Shown here: piece by piece, positions 1 through 11,801 of the stretch
How positions within the stretch are numbered: position 1 is the first letter of the stretch
Layout: the number at the start of each line of letters is the position of its first letter
Source: Apodospora peruviana
Taxonomy: Eukaryota > Ascomycota > Sordariomycetes > Sordariales > Lasiosphaeriaceae
Direction: 5' to 3'
Assembly (NCBI GenBank): GCA_033439685.1
Contig: JAUEDM010000005.1
Coordinates: forward strand, 558,001-622,000
Length of the DNA stretch: 64,000 bases
Notes under the pieces: generated by a model
What the model saw: the letters and a program-made list of their open reading frames with translations, nothing else
Databases searched by the model: none
What the model was told of the DNA's origin: nothing
Translations under genes and position numbers: made by a program

Positions 1-918
1 TCTTAGCTGGCGAAAGCGAGCGTTCCCGGCTCAAGAGCATGCTAAGCAGGACATGGGATCCTGCTCTGACGTCCCATCCCATGTTCCCGGCCTTCCTATG
101 CGGGCTCATTATCACCCAGGAGGTTGACAAAACCCACGACGAGATTAGAGTGTCGATGCGGTCTATCGAAGCGCGGACGGGACACCACATGTCGCGGGCA
201 CCGGCCGAGCCAGCCCAGGGAGGCTGGGGACACTTGAGTGCCAGGACGAGCGGCTTCGCGAGGAAGCTCGCAAGCACGTCGAGGAAGATTCAGGTCGCTA
301 AGGAATTTCAGGATTTTATTTCAACACATGTCAAGCAACCCTCGGGGATTACGGGTACGAACGATGAGGGAGAGAACCTGATCAAGCAGCATGTCGAGCA
401 CATAAGAAGCCGGCTTAATATGCAGTGGCTCCAAAACGAGTTCCTAACACAGAAGGTCAACATTCAACTGACGGCAGTGAGTACCTATATACCTTACCCA
501 TCCTGCCTACCAAGCCACCTTGCTTACTGGTCTTACTCCGTATAAACACCTGCTCACATAACATGGCTGTGCATAGATATTCAACCTCATGGCACGAAAT
601 GATAGCTCGGTAGGCCTGAAGGCCGCGTCATCATCAAAAACATTGGCGTTACTAGCCCTCGTCTTCTTGCCGGGCAACTTCGTGGCAGCGCTATTCTCGG
701 CTCCTCTATTCGACTGGGAAGGGGCAGATATTGCCGCCGCCAAAGCCAACTCTAGCAGTAGCAACCCGGGGATCGGCGTGGGCCTGAAGCCGCAATTTCA
801 ACTGTTCTGGGCCATCACGATACCATTCACCGTCCTGGCGTTTTTCCTGTATCTAGGGTGGTCACTGTTTGAAAAGAGGCGGTTTGAGACCACGACAGCC
901 GATGAGGAGTGTGGTTGA
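1..918 (+). CDS. CorA-like Mg2+ transporter-type membrane protein, 3' part
   Basis: The reading frame is open at the window edge, so the 5' end lies upstream. One intron (477-576) has a GTGAGT donor and TAG acceptor; splicing keeps frame and joins a helical stretch to IFNLMARNDS. The C-terminal part carries two hydrophobic segments, around LALLALVFLPGNFVAALFS and FWAITIPFTVLAFFLYLGW, separated by a short extracellular-type loop. This LPG-F-A-LFS pattern followed by a second helix and a basic tail is typical of the large fungal family of CorA-like proteins. No GMN signature of true CorA channels is present in the loop, so ion transport is inferred from the family only. Stop codon is at 916-918. 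The product is a predicted membrane protein; its N-terminal domains cannot be seen here. Confidence 0.75.
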
Positions 919-1038
919 ACAGGCATTGTGCACACTTTTGTATAAAAGGGGTAATGTTTTAGTGATATTATATTGGTTTAAGATTGAATAATGCTGACGG
1001 AAGAAAAAAGAGAACCCCCGATTAGTGGAAGCAAGAAG

Positions 1039-1049
1039 AAAAAGAAAAA
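1039..1049 (-). terminator. RNA polymerase III terminator of tRNA-Gly
   Basis: On the minus strand two T5 runs (1045-1049 and 1039-1043) follow the tRNA 3' end by about 25 nt, the usual pol III stop signal. Confidence 0.75.
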
Positions 1050-1073
1050 GAGAACTCTTTTCTTATATGATAT

Positions 1074-1144
1074 TGCGTCAGCCGCGAATCGAACGCGGGG
1101 CCCATCGATGGCAACGATGGATTTTACCACTAAACCACTGACGC
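1074..1144 (-). tRNA. tRNA-Gly (anticodon GCC)
   Basis: Read on the minus strand, the 71-nt sequence folds into a cloverleaf: acceptor stem GCGTCAG pairs with CTGACGC, followed by discriminator A; the anticodon stem CATCG/CGATG encloses the seven-base loop TTGCCAT with anticodon GCC; the T stem CCGCG/CGCGG encloses TTCGATT. Box A (GTGGTTTAGTGG) and box B (GTTCGATTC) internal promoter elements are both present. No intron is needed. It lies alone between the CorA-like gene and an empty stretch. Confidence 0.96.
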
Positions 1145-1933
1145 CTATGAAAAGTATATTGTGGATACCATGATATATAAACTCAAGGCCCGTAAGATCC
1201 ACAGAATGTGATCTCCACCCCGTACCTAGGACGAGTTGGCTCTGCGCAAGAAAGCCCTCAAGATACTCGGCATGGTCTCGAATCCTCCAAAGCTCGATCG
1301 GAAGGCTTTGTCAGGGTACCTCGGGTTCTATTTCACGAACACGAACTACAAGAAAGCCTCTCTAAAGCATCAAGGACCGCCGGATTGTTTTACTCGCATG
1401 CACAACTGTGTATTCAGCAACATCTCTTGCCTTGCGTGATGGAGAGTTGTCGAGGCTATGCGAATTGCATGGAGGAAAGGATACGGTGGATGGAAGCATG
1501 ACCGAGGATGCCCGTAATCGACGGGATGAAGAGAATTGAGGAAGTCTAAGCGAACTCACATGATAGTGTTTTGCGGGAAACCCCAATTGATATCTGATGG
1601 AGATTGCCATTGTATCGAGGATGATGAAAGGGGGCTCGTAGTTGACCAAAACTAAACTAGATTAGTGACCGCTTATTACAGGGTACCGCTGATATCGGGC
1701 TCGAACATTTCAGGCGGCTGGCCACGGAAATGTTGAAGCAGGCAGTGACGACGAACTCCGATCTCGCCGGTCGCTCGGCCCACTTGGATGCAGCGATCCG
1801 GGACATTGTGGCCCGGGAATTCTTGCATTCCCCCGGGCCGTAGCTTGCTTTCACCCCGCCAAAACATGACTTTAAACTTAAACGCCATCGCAACCCAAGG
1901 GGAACCCAATCTAAGGCCAAACTTCAATCACAA
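1145..1933. other. intergenic, no supported gene
   Basis: Small open frames occur (for example 1236-1439 on the plus strand) but none shows a recognisable domain, consistent splice sites or a good start context. I see no RNA gene here. Confidence 0.5.
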
Positions 1934-2008
1934 ATGAGAGCAACTGCAACACACTTCCTGAAAGCCTTGAACTCTCACCTCGGTCGTCATCATTCAAATT
2001 CCACCGCC

Positions 2009-2953
2009 ATGAAGCTCCTCTACCCCACCTCGCTCAAGCTCGACGTCCAGAGCATCGAGGGGTTTCCGCTGACGCTTCACGCGTACGACGTCAAGACCCC
2101 CATCCCCGATGACCTCATCGACGCCGAGGTCCTCGTGACCTGGGCTAACGCAGCATCCAACCTCAAGGACGCCGCCGGCCGTATGAAGAACCTGCGCTGG
2201 ATCCAGTCGCTCGCGGCGGGGCCCAACGACGTGCTGAGCGCCGGCTTCGACGCCTCCAAGATCACCATCACCACCGGCTCCGGCCTGCACGACCGCACCG
2301 TCGCCGAGCACGCCCTCGGCCTCCTCCTCAACGCCGCCCGCCGCTTCTTCGAGATGCGCGACTACCAGCTGCAGGGCAAGTGGCCCGGCCACCTCGGCGG
2401 GCCCCAGCCCGACCGCCCCGCCGGCAAGTTCACTACTCTGCGCGACGCCCGGGTGCTCATCTGGGGCTTCGGTAACATTGCCAAGACCCTCACCCCGTCC
2501 CTCGTTGGTCTTGGGTCAACCATCAAGGGTGTCGCCCGCCATCCCGGGGTCAGGAACGGCATCGAGGTGTATAGCGAAGACAAGCTGCCCGAGCTGCTGC
2601 CCGAGACGGATGCCCTAGTCATGATCCTGCCGGGTGATCCGTCGACAAAGCATGCGCTCAACGCCGAGCGGATGCGTATGCTACCCAAGCACGCGTGGGT
2701 GGTCAACGTCGGCCGCGGAACGTCGATCGACGAGGATGCACTTGTGGATGCGCTCGAGGCGGGTACGATCGGTGGTGCTGCGCTCGATGTTTTCGAAACC
2801 GAGCCTCTTCCTGAGAGCAGCCGGTTGTGGAAGGCGCCCAACGTGATTGTGTCACCGCATGCCGCCGGTGGCAGGCCGCAGGGCAGCGAGGCCCTGATCG
2901 TGGAGAACTTGAGAAAGCTTCTGGCTGGCCAGCAGCTGAGGAATGTTATTTGA
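2009..2953 (+). CDS. D-isomer specific 2-hydroxyacid dehydrogenase family protein
   Basis: Intron-less gene of 314 residues from the chosen start. It should catalyse NAD(P)-dependent interconversion of a 2-keto acid and a D-2-hydroxy acid. The N-terminal part carries the substrate-domain pattern with WIQSLAAG and the DRTVAEHALGLLL helix; the nucleotide-binding core shows LIWGFGNIAKTL (a variant of GxGxxG), then VVNVGRGTSIDEDALVDAL, containing the conserved Arg-Gly segment, GAALDVFETEPLP with the catalytic-region Glu, and VSPHAAG with the catalytic His. I chose the ATG at 2009 because it has a strong CACCGCC context and starts the domain directly. An in-frame ATG at 1934 would add 25 residues rich in Arg, His and Ser that could act as a mitochondrial leader. 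Substrate is not predictable. Confidence 0.88.
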   Translation: MKLLYPTSLKLDVQSIEGFPLTLHAYDVKTPIPDDLIDAEVLVTWANAASNLKDAAGRMKNLRWIQSLAAGPNDVLSAGFDASKITITTGSGLHDRTVAEHALGLLLNAARRFFEMRDYQLQGKWPGHLGGPQPDRPAGKFTTLRDARVLIWGFGNIAKTLTPSLVGLGSTIKGVARHPGVRNGIEVYSEDKLPELLPETDALVMILPGDPSTKHALNAERMRMLPKHAWVVNVGRGTSIDEDALVDALEAGTIGGAALDVFETEPLPESSRLWKAPNVIVSPHAAGGRPQGSEALIVENLRKLLAGQQLRNVI

Positions 2954-4476
2954 TAATTGATAGGCATCATGTTGAGCGAGCGCGCAGCCAAGTCCCTGTT
3001 CGGTAATTGGCCGATGGGCGGTGGTATGGCAGAAAGAGACCTGTTTGTATATGATTATCACCGTCAGTAAGTAGGTACTTACTTATGTTGACAACTGACT
3101 ATAGGCTAATAGACTAGATGAAAAAGCCATATCTGTCATGTTGGTTCGAGTTATTGTTTCTTGAGAGCTTTTGGCAGCCTCTATGGGGCTTGTTCAAGTT
3201 GCAGTTTTTGAATATAGAAGATAAGCAACACCCGGAATCAATTGTATCATCACTCCCATATCAGCACAGAATATACTTAGAACTTCTCAAAACTTGAATC
3301 AATTGAAAGGGGTGCAAGAGGCAGATTGATAGACCAGACCGGACAATGTCATTGGGCGATAGCGAAATCGAAATCGAAACCGAAACCGAAACCGAGGAGA
3401 CTCGGGCTGGCACAGCCACTCGGGGAAATACGCACCTCGCTCTACGGAATATAAGAGTACTCCTTGCTTGGTTGGCCGATACTGGGCTTATCCGGGACGG
3501 GTACGTCAGCCAAACCCAAGTTTAATCCAAACCGCAGAATGAGAAAGGACATGCATCTGAGCCGCAGCGTTGACGATACCTTTATCGATCGGCATCCTTG
3601 AGTGCATCGCCGACCGGCGAAACGTCGCTGGCTCGACTGCTATTTGATCTACCTACTCTGCCGTCGGGGAATTACCCTTTTGGGCCTCTGTCTGCTGCCT
3701 TCAGCCATGCTCACGCCTTGCGGTGCTTCCCGGGAAAACACAGGCTGACAGCGCAATACAGATAATCAGATTCAGTAACCAGTGTAAGAACGTTATGTGT
3801 GTACGGCTCCAATGCAACACCGCAAACGCAAACGGCAACCCCCGTAATCCGTATCTTGCTGTAATTAAACAAGCGGCGCGGCGGCCTCATCCATGCCAGC
3901 CCTGTTGGGCGGTTAGGCCAAGACGCGTCAGCACAGGGGGTTTTCCAACGGTGGATCAAGAAGATTACATCCATGTATGGATCTGCCCCGTCAGATGTTA
4001 TCATGTTGTGCGACAATAGCAAAAAAGTGCCCGGTGGCTGAGCGTTTCTTTTCCTGCCCCGATCTGGTCGGATGCCGGATCTCAAATGAACGGATTTCGG
4101 AGTTGTTAAGCTTATGGAACCCCTTTCCCTGCCCTTTCGTACTGCGTAAACCGTAACGCACACGTACTACTTATTAACATCCCTGGAACTGGACGGCTGA
4201 GTTTGATGGTTCACTTCTACATTGTTTTTGTACTGAGGATACCCGATAACGAAAGCGAGATAGTCGACATAAAGCGACCAGTTCATTGTCGGTCCCCATC
4301 AACACGAGACTATTTTATAACAAACCACAAATTCCGTTTCAAATATACGAGTTTGCAGTCCTATTCAACTATCACACTCTATTATCACCAACAACCTATT
4401 CCGAGAGTTCCGAAGCCACTAGACTGCTCCGAGCGTTTGTCGAAATATCAGCGTGCCTGGATAACCACCAGAAGCC
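2954..4476. other. intergenic, no supported gene
   Basis: About 1.5 kb with only short overlapping open frames on both strands (for example 3711-4163 minus and 3723-4019 plus) that lack domains. It includes the 3' flank of the dehydrogenase gene, a short GAAAYC repeat and the promoter of the RTA1-like gene. Confidence 0.5.
3363..3395. repeat. GAAAYC hexamer microsatellite
   Basis: Five to six tandem hexamers alternating GAAATC and GAAACC, ending in GAGGAG. Lies in non-coding DNA. Confidence 0.8.
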
Positions 4477-5534
4477 ATGTCGGACCAAGCAAAACAAAAG
4501 TTCAAGCTATACAACTATGATCCGTCCTTGGCGGGAAACGTCGTCTTCATAGTGCTCTTCTCTCTCGCGACCATTGGCCATGGTGTGCTCATGATCCGCC
4601 ACAAGACGTGGTACTTTATCCCGTTTCTGATCGGGTGCTTGTGTAAGTGCTGTCGATGACCCACCCGGCTCCCAGTGGGACGACGAACAACTAATGCTTC
4701 CCGCTTCAAATAGTTGAATCCATCGGATACATCGGACGAGCGATCCAGGCGCAGGAGTCGCCGGACTGGACGACGGGACCCTACATCATGCAAACGCTAA
4801 CAATTCTTCTGGGTCCCACGCTCTACGCCGCGTCCATCTACATGGTGCTGGGCCGGCTGATCCGCATGCTGGACGCGGGCCAGTACTCGATCGTTCGACC
4901 ATCTTGGTTGACCAAGATCTTTGTGGGCGGTGATGTGTTGTCGTTCCTGACGCAGGGAGCCGGTGGCGGCATCCTCGCCAAAGCCAAGACAAAGTCCGAC
5001 CAGGACCTGGGCCAGAACATCGTCCTCGCCGGCCTCGGGATCCAGGTCGTGTTTTTTGGTCTGTTCATCATCACGACCATCATCTTCCACGTGCGCATCG
5101 TCAGGAACCCGACACCTCGCTCCTACTCGGTCACGACGCCCTGGCGTCAGCTCATCGTCGTCGCGCTGTACCTGGCCTCCGTGCTGATCATTATTCGGTC
5201 TCTGTTCCGTCTCATCGAGTATGCGAGCGGCCACGACGGCGTTCTGATGAGCTCCGAGGTGTACCTGTTCGTATTTGACAGCGTGCTCATGTTCCTCGTC
5301 GCGGTGGTGTTTTTGATCTACCACCCCGGCCGGGTGCTGGTTGGGTATAAACAGGTTGGCGGCAGTAGTGACGACGGGACGGATATCGAAGGAGCGCGCG
5401 GGAGCAGTAACCACGCGATGGTGCCGGTGTATAATGAGTCTGGTCGGGTGGTGGTAGACCCGTCCAAGGTCGATCGTGGTGACCGCAGGGAGAGACGGCA
5501 GGCCGAGCGTGATGCGCGGGGAGGGAGGTATTAG
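4477..5534 (+). CDS. RTA1-like lipid-translocating/stress-resistance membrane protein
   Basis: Two exons, 4477-4642 and 4714-5534, give 328 residues. The 71-bp intron has GTAAGT and TAG borders, and the splice restores the family motif FESIGYIGRA exactly across the junction. Seven hydrophobic segments are visible, with the typical RTA1 features LGPTLYAASIYMVLGR, GGDVLSFLTQGAGGG, the RSLFRLIEY motif in the sixth segment and a last helix before YHPGR. The C-terminal tail is charged and rich in Arg/Asp. RTA1-family proteins (Rta1, Rsb1) are fungal plasma-membrane proteins linked to sterol-drug resistance and sphingoid-base movement. Specific substrate is unknown. Confidence 0.92.
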
Positions 5535-6618
5535 ATGGAGGTTAAAGCTCAGACGCGGGATAGACGCTGGCGAGGAAAAGATCGTGTCGAACTGGTGGTG
5601 GATTTTTTTTTCATTCCCTGTTATGGTATAGCTTGTTTGCGTTGTTTTCCTTTTTTTCCTTTTTTTTTTCCTGTTGGGCTCAGCGCTTTCATTATCATGG
5701 ATAGAATTTATCCTCGGGCGTTGGATATAATCACCGGTATAATTAGATGGCGTCTTACTGGATGGCACTGCTGTTAGATAGGTACATGGTCATGATCGCA
5801 CCAATATGGTGAGAAATATAAATACTGCGTGGATGTTCTTCTCATCCTTTCCGGGCCATCGCCTTTGTGCTCCTGCTTTATCATGCACTGGACTGCGCCT
5901 GAGAGGTATATTGATTACCCCAACGCTGAATAGAGAGCATAACCCGCTTTAAACAAATGTTGCCGACTTCCAAACCGGCGCGATCGCGACGCGTAGCCAA
6001 GTGACCGAATAGGGGCTGGCACAGTGCGAGTTGGTCAAAACAAGTGCAATCATCACTGTACCAGGCAGATGGACACGACGGGGAGCTCCGCAAAAAGCAT
6101 GTTGCTTCATCAACAAGGCGATGTTTAGAAAGATGCTGCGCGGTACGTAAAACTCTTCACAGGTTGCCCCGGGGATGGAGATGGAAGACCATTGCGTGAG
6201 GAGACCGTCAAGGTTCCAAGGTCCACGTCACCGCACGCCAAGCCAGGATGTTCCAGGCACTGATTTTGGTTTCAATTTTGTGTTGAGTGATGAGCCTGAG
6301 CCAACCTGTCGCCCCGCATCAGCATTGGACCCCTCTCTGCCCCGCACCATTTTTGGAAATTTTCTGAGCTGTTATCTCTTATCAGCGTTCCACACTGGAA
6401 ATTGAGAAATGGAAAAAAATCTTCGACCAGGGTCGTTCCATCCCACTCCTCGGGACGAAACAAAAGTCTCCTGCGGCGCCGTGCCCAAGAGGACATCGTC
6501 TTCCTTTCCTTCCTCTCCCACTCTCTTCCTACCTTCCACTTCCCATTTCTTTTTCAACACCGCAACACCCTCCCTTTCTTTGATACCCATTTAAATTTAC
6601 GCGGTTCCTGGTAGATCC
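5535..6618. other. intergenic between RTA1-like gene and KAP123
   Basis: Holds T-rich 3' flank (5607-5672) and a pyrimidine-rich leader (6500-6590) just before the KAP123 start, typical of a fungal housekeeping promoter. No supported gene. Confidence 0.5.
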
Positions 6619-9600
6619 ATGGATAAACAAAAGTTGGCGGCGCTCCTTTTGGAGTCGCAAGTCCGTAGGTTTTCCCCTTCCCCTATTTCGGAATCTCCTC
6701 TGGCTTCTTCCATTGCTAACCCGTTTTCCTTGCCACAGCCGATACCCAAAAGGTCAAGGCGACCACCGCAGAGCTTCAGAAGAACTACTATTCACACCCC
6801 GAGTCCCTCTTGCTCCTCATCGAGCTCATCGCGACTGATGCAAATCTCGGTGTGCGGCAGCAGGCCGCGATCCAGGCAGCCAGATTGGTACCCAAGCACT
6901 GGGGGAAGATTCCCAAGGCGCAGAAGGCAGCAGTCAGGGAGCACTTGGTGGCGGCAACTTTGAAGGAGCAGAGTGCGGCATGCCGCCATTCCGAATCTCG
7001 TCTCATCGCTGGCCTTGCGACCATCGACGCCGAGGATGGCGAGTGGCCCGAACTCTTCCCTGCTCTCGTCAACCTTGCTGGGAGCAACGAGGTCAGCCAG
7101 CGTGAGGTGGGATCTTATATCATCTACAGTCTCCTTGAGGCCAACCCGACCTATGCCGCCGAGCACACCATGAAGCTGCTCGAACTGTTCGGCCACACCC
7201 TTCGTGATCCCCAGAGCGCAGATGTCCGCATCAACACAATGATGTCGGTCGGTGCCATGCTCCTGATCTTCGAACCCGATGAGGATGAGGATGCCGTGAA
7301 GGCTCTCCAGACCCTTGTGCCTCCCATGGTGGAGGTACTGAAGGATGCTGTGTCCGCGGGTGATGACGAGAAGACCGGACAGGCATTCGAGGTGTTCCAG
7401 CAATTCCTCGCCTACGAGTCGGCACTCCTTGGCGGCTTCCTTAAGGATCTTGTCCAGTTCATGATCGACTTGGCCGCAAACACCCAGGCGGAGGACGAGG
7501 TCCGGTCGCAGGCTCTTGCCTTCCTTGCGCAGACTGTCCGCTACCGCCGAATGAAGATCCAGGGCATGCGTGATATGGGCCAGCAACTCACGCTCAAGAG
7601 CATGGTCATCCTCACCGAGATCGATGATGATGAGGACGAAGACGAGATGGGGCCCGCCCGGTCCGCGCTTGCTCTGCTCGACCAACTGTCCAGCGACCTG
7701 CCACCCCGCCAGGTTATCGTCCCTCTTCTCGACGCCCTCCCGAAGTTTGTCACCTCCGAGGAAGCCGGATACAAGAAGGCTGGTATTCTGGCCCTTGGCA
7801 CCGTCGTCGAGGGGGCGCCCGACTTCATCGCTTCGCAAGTCAAGTCCATCATGCCCCATGTCATCAACCTTCTCAATGATGCCGATATTGGCGTCAGGCA
7901 CACCGCCTTGATTGGCCTCGCCCGTCTGGCCGACGACGTTGCCGAGGAGCTCTCGGCATACAGTGAGCCCTTGATGACGAGCCTCGTGAAGAATCTCCAG
8001 GCTGCCATGACCGTGACATCGGACCCAAAGCTGGCGAAGAAGAACGTTGAGATCATCCGCTCTGTGTGCGGTGCTCTCGACTCTTTGTCGGACGGTCTTG
8101 ACTCTGAGTTCATGAAGCAGTATGCTGGCGAGCTTGTCAATAACATCGGCGCGCTCGTTGGGCACGATGACTACAAGGTCAAGGTTGCTGCTTCTGGTGC
8201 TCTTGGAGCCATCGCTGAGTCTCTCGGCGAGGACTTCAAGCCGTACTTCGAGCAGACCATGGCGGCTCTTGGAGCTTATCTCAGCATCAAAGACTCGGAG
8301 GACGAGCTTGCGCTTCGCAGCGGCGTATGCGACTCATTGGGTCGTATCGCTGCCGCGGTAGGAGCTCAGGCCTTCCAGCCGTACGTCGTTGCTCTCATGA
8401 CGTCCAGCGAGGAGGCTCTGAACCTCGACAACTCGAGACTCAGAGAAAGCAGCTTTATCCTGTGGAGCTCCCTTGCGAAGGTCTACGAGAAGGAGTTCGC
8501 GCCATTCCTTCCCGGCGTCTTTAAGGGGCTCTTCCAGACCTTGGAGCTTGAGGAAGAGGAGATCACACTCCCGCTCACCTCCGACGAGCAAGGCATTGTT
8601 GGCACCACCGAGGAGGTCATCACTGGTGGCAAGAAGCTGAAGATCCGGAAGGCCGGTGATGAGGACGAGGACGCCATGGATGACGAGGAAGATGATGAGG
8701 ATTGGGAAGACTATGGGCCTTCTCCCGAAGCATTGGAGAAGGAGGTCGCCATCGAAATCCTTGGCGACATCATCACCCACGCTTGTGGAGGAGCTGAGAT
8801 CAAGGAGTACCTCAAGAAGGCGATTGAGATGATCTCCCCGCTTTCTGAGCACTCGTACGAGGGCTGCCGCAAGGCCACCATCGCTACTTTGTGGCGCGCT
8901 TACGCCCGCGTTTGGCAGCTGATGGAGGAGGAAACCGGCGCCAGCTGGGAGCCTGGTCTTCCTCTCAAGCAGACTCCCGACGCCGCCCTCGTTGAGCTTG
9001 GCACGATTGTGTCGAGCGCCACGCTCCACCTCTGGCACGAGGAAGCCGATCGGTATGTCACTACTTTATTTTTCAGTTTACTACTTTCCATGATGAACAC
9101 CTCGCGTTATACCCAGCTCACTCAGACGCAAATTTATTTGCGAGTGCTGAGAACACGTTTGATCTACCTTCTGATTATATTACCAATTTCTCTGTTACTT
9201 CAGCCCTGATGTTGGAAGCATTGTACTAACGATTTGGAAGCGCTGTCGTTACCGAGATCAACCGCAATGTTGCCGCCACACTTAAGGCCTGTGGCCCGGC
9301 TATTCTTGCCCAGGGAGATATGATGAAGGAGATTGTCACCGTCCTTACCACTCTTATCACCCGGTCGCACCCCTGCCAGCAAGACCTCGGCGATGAGGAT
9401 GAGGATCAGGAGGTTGAGGGCACGTCCGAGTATGATTGGCTTGTCATTGACACTGCCCTCGACGTCGTCATCGGTCTTGCCGTTGCTCTCGGACCCGCCT
9501 TCTCTGAGCTGTGGAAGATCTTCGAGAAGCCGATCTTGAAGTTCGCCGCATCCGAGTCCGAGAACATCGAGCGCTCTACCGGCGTCGGTGTCATTGCTGA

Positions 9601-10230
9601 GTGCGCCGCTAACATGGAGGGTGCTGTTACTCCGTACACTGCCAAGCTTCTCACTCTCCTCCTCAAGCGTCTCTCCGACCCCGATCAGGAGACCCGGAGC
9701 AACGCGGCGTATGCCACTGGCCAGCTCATCTACAACTCCACCGACAGCGCCACTTACTTGCCCAAGTATGAGACCATCCTGCAGAAGCTCGCGCCTATGC
9801 TCCAAATTCAGGAGGCCCGTCTCAGGGATAACGCTGCGGGCTGTGTCTCGCGCATGATCATAGCCCACCCGGACCGTGTCCCCATCGGTGATGTTCTTCC
9901 GGTTTTGGTTGGCCTCCTCCCCTTGAAGGAGGATTACGAGGAGAACTCGCCCGTCTATGAGTGCATCTTCAAGCTCTGTAAGTTTCCGAGTGACTACATT
10001 GGTAATAGTTATGATGCTAACCAGTTACAGATGAGCAAGGTGAACCCACCATCCAGCAACTGACGCCTAAGTTGATCCCTGTTTACGAAGCTGTCCTTAG
10101 CCCTCCTGCCGAGCAGCTTGATGATGAGACACGCGAGATTGTCCGCCGCACGATCGCCCTCCTCTTCAACGCCAAAGCGGATCTGTTTGCCAGCCATCCC
10201 AATGTGTTGAAGCTGGCCGGTGTTCAGTGA
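6619..10230 (+). CDS. KAP123: karyopherin/importin beta family, Kap123 (importin-4) orthologue
   Basis: Four exons (6619-6664, 6739-9052, 9241-9977, 10031-10230) code 1098 residues, close to the usual 1110. Introns have GTAGGT, GTATGT and GTAAGT donors; the second contains a perfect TACTAAC branch point at 9223-9229. The N-terminus (MDKQKLAALLLESQVPDTQ) and the phrase AARLVPKHWGKI followed by RHSESRLIAG match the Kap123/importin-4 subfamily. The rest is a chain of HEAT repeats, with the expected acidic loops: DDDEDEDEMG near residue 280, an acidic insert near residue 650, and DEDEDQEVEG in exon 3. The protein imports ribosomal proteins and histones into the nucleus by binding Ran-GTP and FG nucleoporins. 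An intact, expressed-looking housekeeping gene. Confidence 0.95.
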
Positions 10231-10973
10231 GGAGATCAAAATGGGGATAAAGGATATCTGTTTGGGTGCATAGCATGGGATGGGTGGGATTTGACCAATG
10301 ATTCAACAATACGCATGATATGCCATGACTTAGGACCTAATGACACATACAGGGGGGCTTAATGGAAGTAGAGGTGCTGGTGCAGACCAGTGGTACGAGC
10401 TGAACGTTTATCCAAAGTTCAAACTGTTTTATCTGATGTGATTTCTTCATGAGCTGTCTGATGCTCGAGTCAGACAAGATCTCAGCGATTGATGATAGCT
10501 TTGTTGTAATTCGGCTGTCATAATTCTTTAAACCTTCCAACGGTAGCTCGGGGGCGCCACACTTGCTGGCTCCAGCATGGCAAGACCTTTGACCTATAGA
10601 AGCATGGCAAGACCTTTGACCTATAGAATGAAGTGGTCCTCCAATGCTTTCTTTCTGTCAAACACTCTCGACAGTACTCCGTAAACCTCACCTTTACCAA
10701 CCTCCGTTGATGTTTTCTCCCGTGTGTTTACATACAACTCCTGACAGGGCGTTGCAGGCACGTGACCAACCAGCCAACCGCCACAACCAACAGGGGTCTG
10801 CTTGTGGACATTTTGACTTCATCCCATCATCTCCAGCATCCGGTCCGTCTCCAACGATGGTCAGAACCCGCCACCTCGTAGCGATTATCCTCACAGTTCT
10901 CTTTTCCGTCAGCATATTCTTTAAGACACGAGATTTCATTCCATCATTTATCTTCATCACCGCCACCGCCAGA
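10231..10973. other. intergenic with a 27-bp tandem duplication
   Basis: 3' flank of KAP123 and promoter of the Dabb gene. No supported gene apart from a possible upstream in-frame extension of the Dabb protein. Confidence 0.5.
10574..10627. repeat. 27-bp direct tandem duplication, two copies
   Basis: The unit beginning AGCATGGCAAGACC occurs at 10574-10600 and again, identically, at 10601-10627. Perfect identity implies a recent slip or duplication. Confidence 0.95.
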
Positions 10974-11477
10974 ATGACTCTCACCCACACGGTCCTGTTC
11001 CAGTTCAAAGCGGACGCAAACCGCGATGATGTCAAAGCTGTGCGTTTCTTCTCAAGTTTCTGAGCGCAGTCACCAAAAACCCTTGATAAATACCAAACTA
11101 ACCATGGCTGCAATTTGAGATGCTTGGTATGCCAGGCCTGCACCCGCTTCCTCGCGCTGCAGCAAAACTGCCTCCACCCGACCACGCAAACGCCCTACAT
11201 CATCTCCCTAAAAGGCGGAAAGGACAACTCGCCTGAGGGGTTACAGGTAACTTTAATTTTCTGAGTCACTTGTCATAAACCAATCAATCAACCAGATTAC
11301 TCATGGGAAAACAAAACATAGAATGGAATAACACACGGTTTCGTCGTAGGGTTCGCCACCGCGGAGGACAGAGACTATTACGTCGCCAAGGACCCAGCGC
11401 ACCTGGCTTTCGTCAAGAGCATAGACGGACTGGTGGAAAAGGCGACGGTGGTCGACTTTACCAATGGCGTGTTTTGA
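10974..11477 (+). CDS. stress-responsive A/B barrel (Dabb) domain protein
   Basis: Three exons (10974-11039, 11136-11246, 11322-11477), all joined in phase 0, give 110 residues. The translation shows the Dabb pattern: MTLTHTVLFQFK as first beta strand, NGITHGFVVGFATAEDRDYY and DPAHLAFVKS as the second half, ending DFTNGVF. Donors are GTGCGT and GTAACT; acceptors are CAG and TAG. Such small dimeric ferredoxin-fold proteins occur alone in fungi and as polyketide cyclases in plants; the function of the fungal single-domain form is unknown. An in-frame ATG at 10857 would add 39 residues with a hydrophobic segment (LVAIILTVLFSVSIFF); the start at 10974 gives the normal family length. Confidence 0.85.
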
Positions 11478-11801
11478 AACGTGCAAGCACCGAATTAGCA
11501 AGTTTGGATTTCACCTGTCTAGATTCTAGACTCTAGAATTCCTTGTCATTTGTTTATGATTCCTTGAGAATTTCTCCAAGTCATAGAGATAAACAGCGAC
11601 CACATTTGCAGAGGAGTCACACAAGCTGAGAAGAATGTGTGTTTTGACAGTATAAGAACCGAATTCCATCGAACTGAGCTATCTCCCGTATGGTATGTAT
11701 GCACAAAGCGACAGATGTGAAAGTCTAGGAAGATACTTGCACCTCAGTATTATCTCTACTAATATTGATAATAATTCATTCACCAAACCAAAACAGCAGC
11801 C
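11478..11801. other. intergenic, promoter of the poly-Gln gene
   Basis: AT-rich 324 bp; nothing further recognised. Confidence 0.4.

Noticed and set aside
4797..5768. 323-residue minus-strand open frame
   Set aside because: Antisense of the RTA1-like exon; His/Asp-rich low-complexity translation.
6792..8165. 457-residue minus-strand open frame
   Set aside because: It is the reverse complement of the HEAT-repeat coding exon of KAP123; no domain and strongly biased composition.
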